Assembly: GCF_003441615.1 (NCBI RefSeq)
Contig: NZ_CP031842.1
Coordinates: 3,194,301 to 3,258,300 of the forward strand
DNA length: 64,000 nucleotides
Origin: Dechloromonas sp. HYN0024
GTDB taxonomy: Bacteria; Pseudomonadota; Gammaproteobacteria; Burkholderiales; Rhodocyclaceae
Reading direction: 5' to 3'
Shown here piece by piece: positions 63,766 to 64,000 of the stretch. The position numbers and the translations under genes are program-made. A model generated the notes under the pieces. It had not been told where the DNA came from. It was given only the letters and a program-made list of their open reading frames with translations, and ran no database searches. Every line of letters starts with the position of its first letter. Positions within the stretch are counted from its first letter, which is position 1.

Positions 63766-64000
63766 GTTGTAATCCCTTGATGTGCGAAGAAAAACGCGTG
63801 ATTACACCCTGTTTGATGGTGTTCTGTCAAGATCAATTATTTTCCAAAGCTGTGGATAACTTCCCGGATGGGGGGTAGAATCCTGTCTTTGCTGGCCGCC
63901 GCCCGGTCGCCAGACCAATCAAAAAATGTTTTTCAAATCAAGAATCTAATAACCGCCATCGACCGCAAAGTCGACTGTGTGGGGAGGAGTTTTTTCGTCA
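63766..64000. other. rpmH-dnaA intergenic region with one DnaA box
   Basis: No gene is complete here. A consensus DnaA box TGTGGATAA is at 63851-63859, with a TAGAAT -10-like hexamer at 63876-63881 pointing right, and GGGGAGGAG at about 63982-63990 that may be the Shine-Dalgarno of dnaA, beginning after the window. The DnaA box overlaps the likely -35, in line with DnaA autoregulation. Confidence 0.6.

Noticed and set aside
1..64000. Insertion sequences, prophage, CRISPR array, tRNA or rRNA genes
   Set aside because: I saw no transposase, integrase, regularly spaced repeats or cloverleaf-like tRNA sequence with its conserved loops. A scan with a tRNA finder would settle the last point.

Overview
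The window looks like an origin-proximal stretch of a betaproteobacterial chromosome of roughly 60% G+C, most likely a member of the Rhodocyclales (Dechloromonas/Azonexus/Azoarcus relatives). The reasons are the gene order rpmH-rnpA-yidD-yidC-mnmE at the right edge, running away from a presumed dnaA just beyond position 64000; the rpoN-hpf-ptsN-hprK block; a nodI/nodJ-type ABC pair; and an aryl-polyene pigment locus. The genus is an inference from gene content. I see no rRNA or tRNA gene, insertion sequence, prophage or CRISPR array.

Layout. 1-8 kb: an unknown partial gene, a MidA-type methyltransferase, a FIST sensor with a hybrid histidine kinase, ttcA, a cyclase-FHA protein and psiF. 8.2-13.7 kb: a leftward block recA-recX-lptB-rpoN-hpf-ptsN-hprK (recombination, LPS transport, sigma-54, ribosome hibernation, nitrogen PTS). 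13.8-23 kb: an SOS box with a small envelope protein coupled to rluA, a sodium:solute symporter, a VanZ protein, a P2-type cation ATPase and a PAS-containing chemoreceptor. 23.3-34.5 kb: a ferredoxin/hydrolase/ABC ATPase operon, a HAD phosphatase, a TPR-glycosyltransferase, a radical SAM protein, a second hybrid kinase, the ABC permease, cutA, a frameshifted dsbD and a PAP2 phosphatase.

34.6-58.1 kb holds the most interesting part: a xanthomonadin-like aryl-polyene locus in two convergent transcription units. The rightward unit (34621-50067) supplies two acyl carrier proteins, two ketosynthases, a chain-length-factor-like protein, two hotdog dehydratases, a ketoreductase, an acyl ligase, an LpxL-like acyltransferase, a LolA-like carrier, an MMPL exporter, a polysaccharide deacetylase, a methyltransferase and a DUF1615 lipoprotein. 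The leftward unit (58146-50119) supplies a XanB2-type chorismatase, an FAD halogenase with intact signature motifs, a B12-binding radical SAM enzyme, a PlsC-like acyltransferase, a GT2 glycosyltransferase, a MipA/OmpV outer-membrane protein, a Kef-type antiporter and a thioredoxin. The inferred pathway is chorismate to hydroxybenzoate, ligation to ACP, polyene elongation, halogenation and methylation, attachment to a lipid or sugar, and export to the outer membrane.

58.2-64 kb: a TSUP permease, an AT-rich intergenic region with a cluster of DnaA boxes, a small unknown gene, and the mnmE-yidC-yidD-rnpA-rpmH block. Three palindromes matching the ParB site parS (23.2, 42.5 and 55.0 kb) fit the origin-proximal location.
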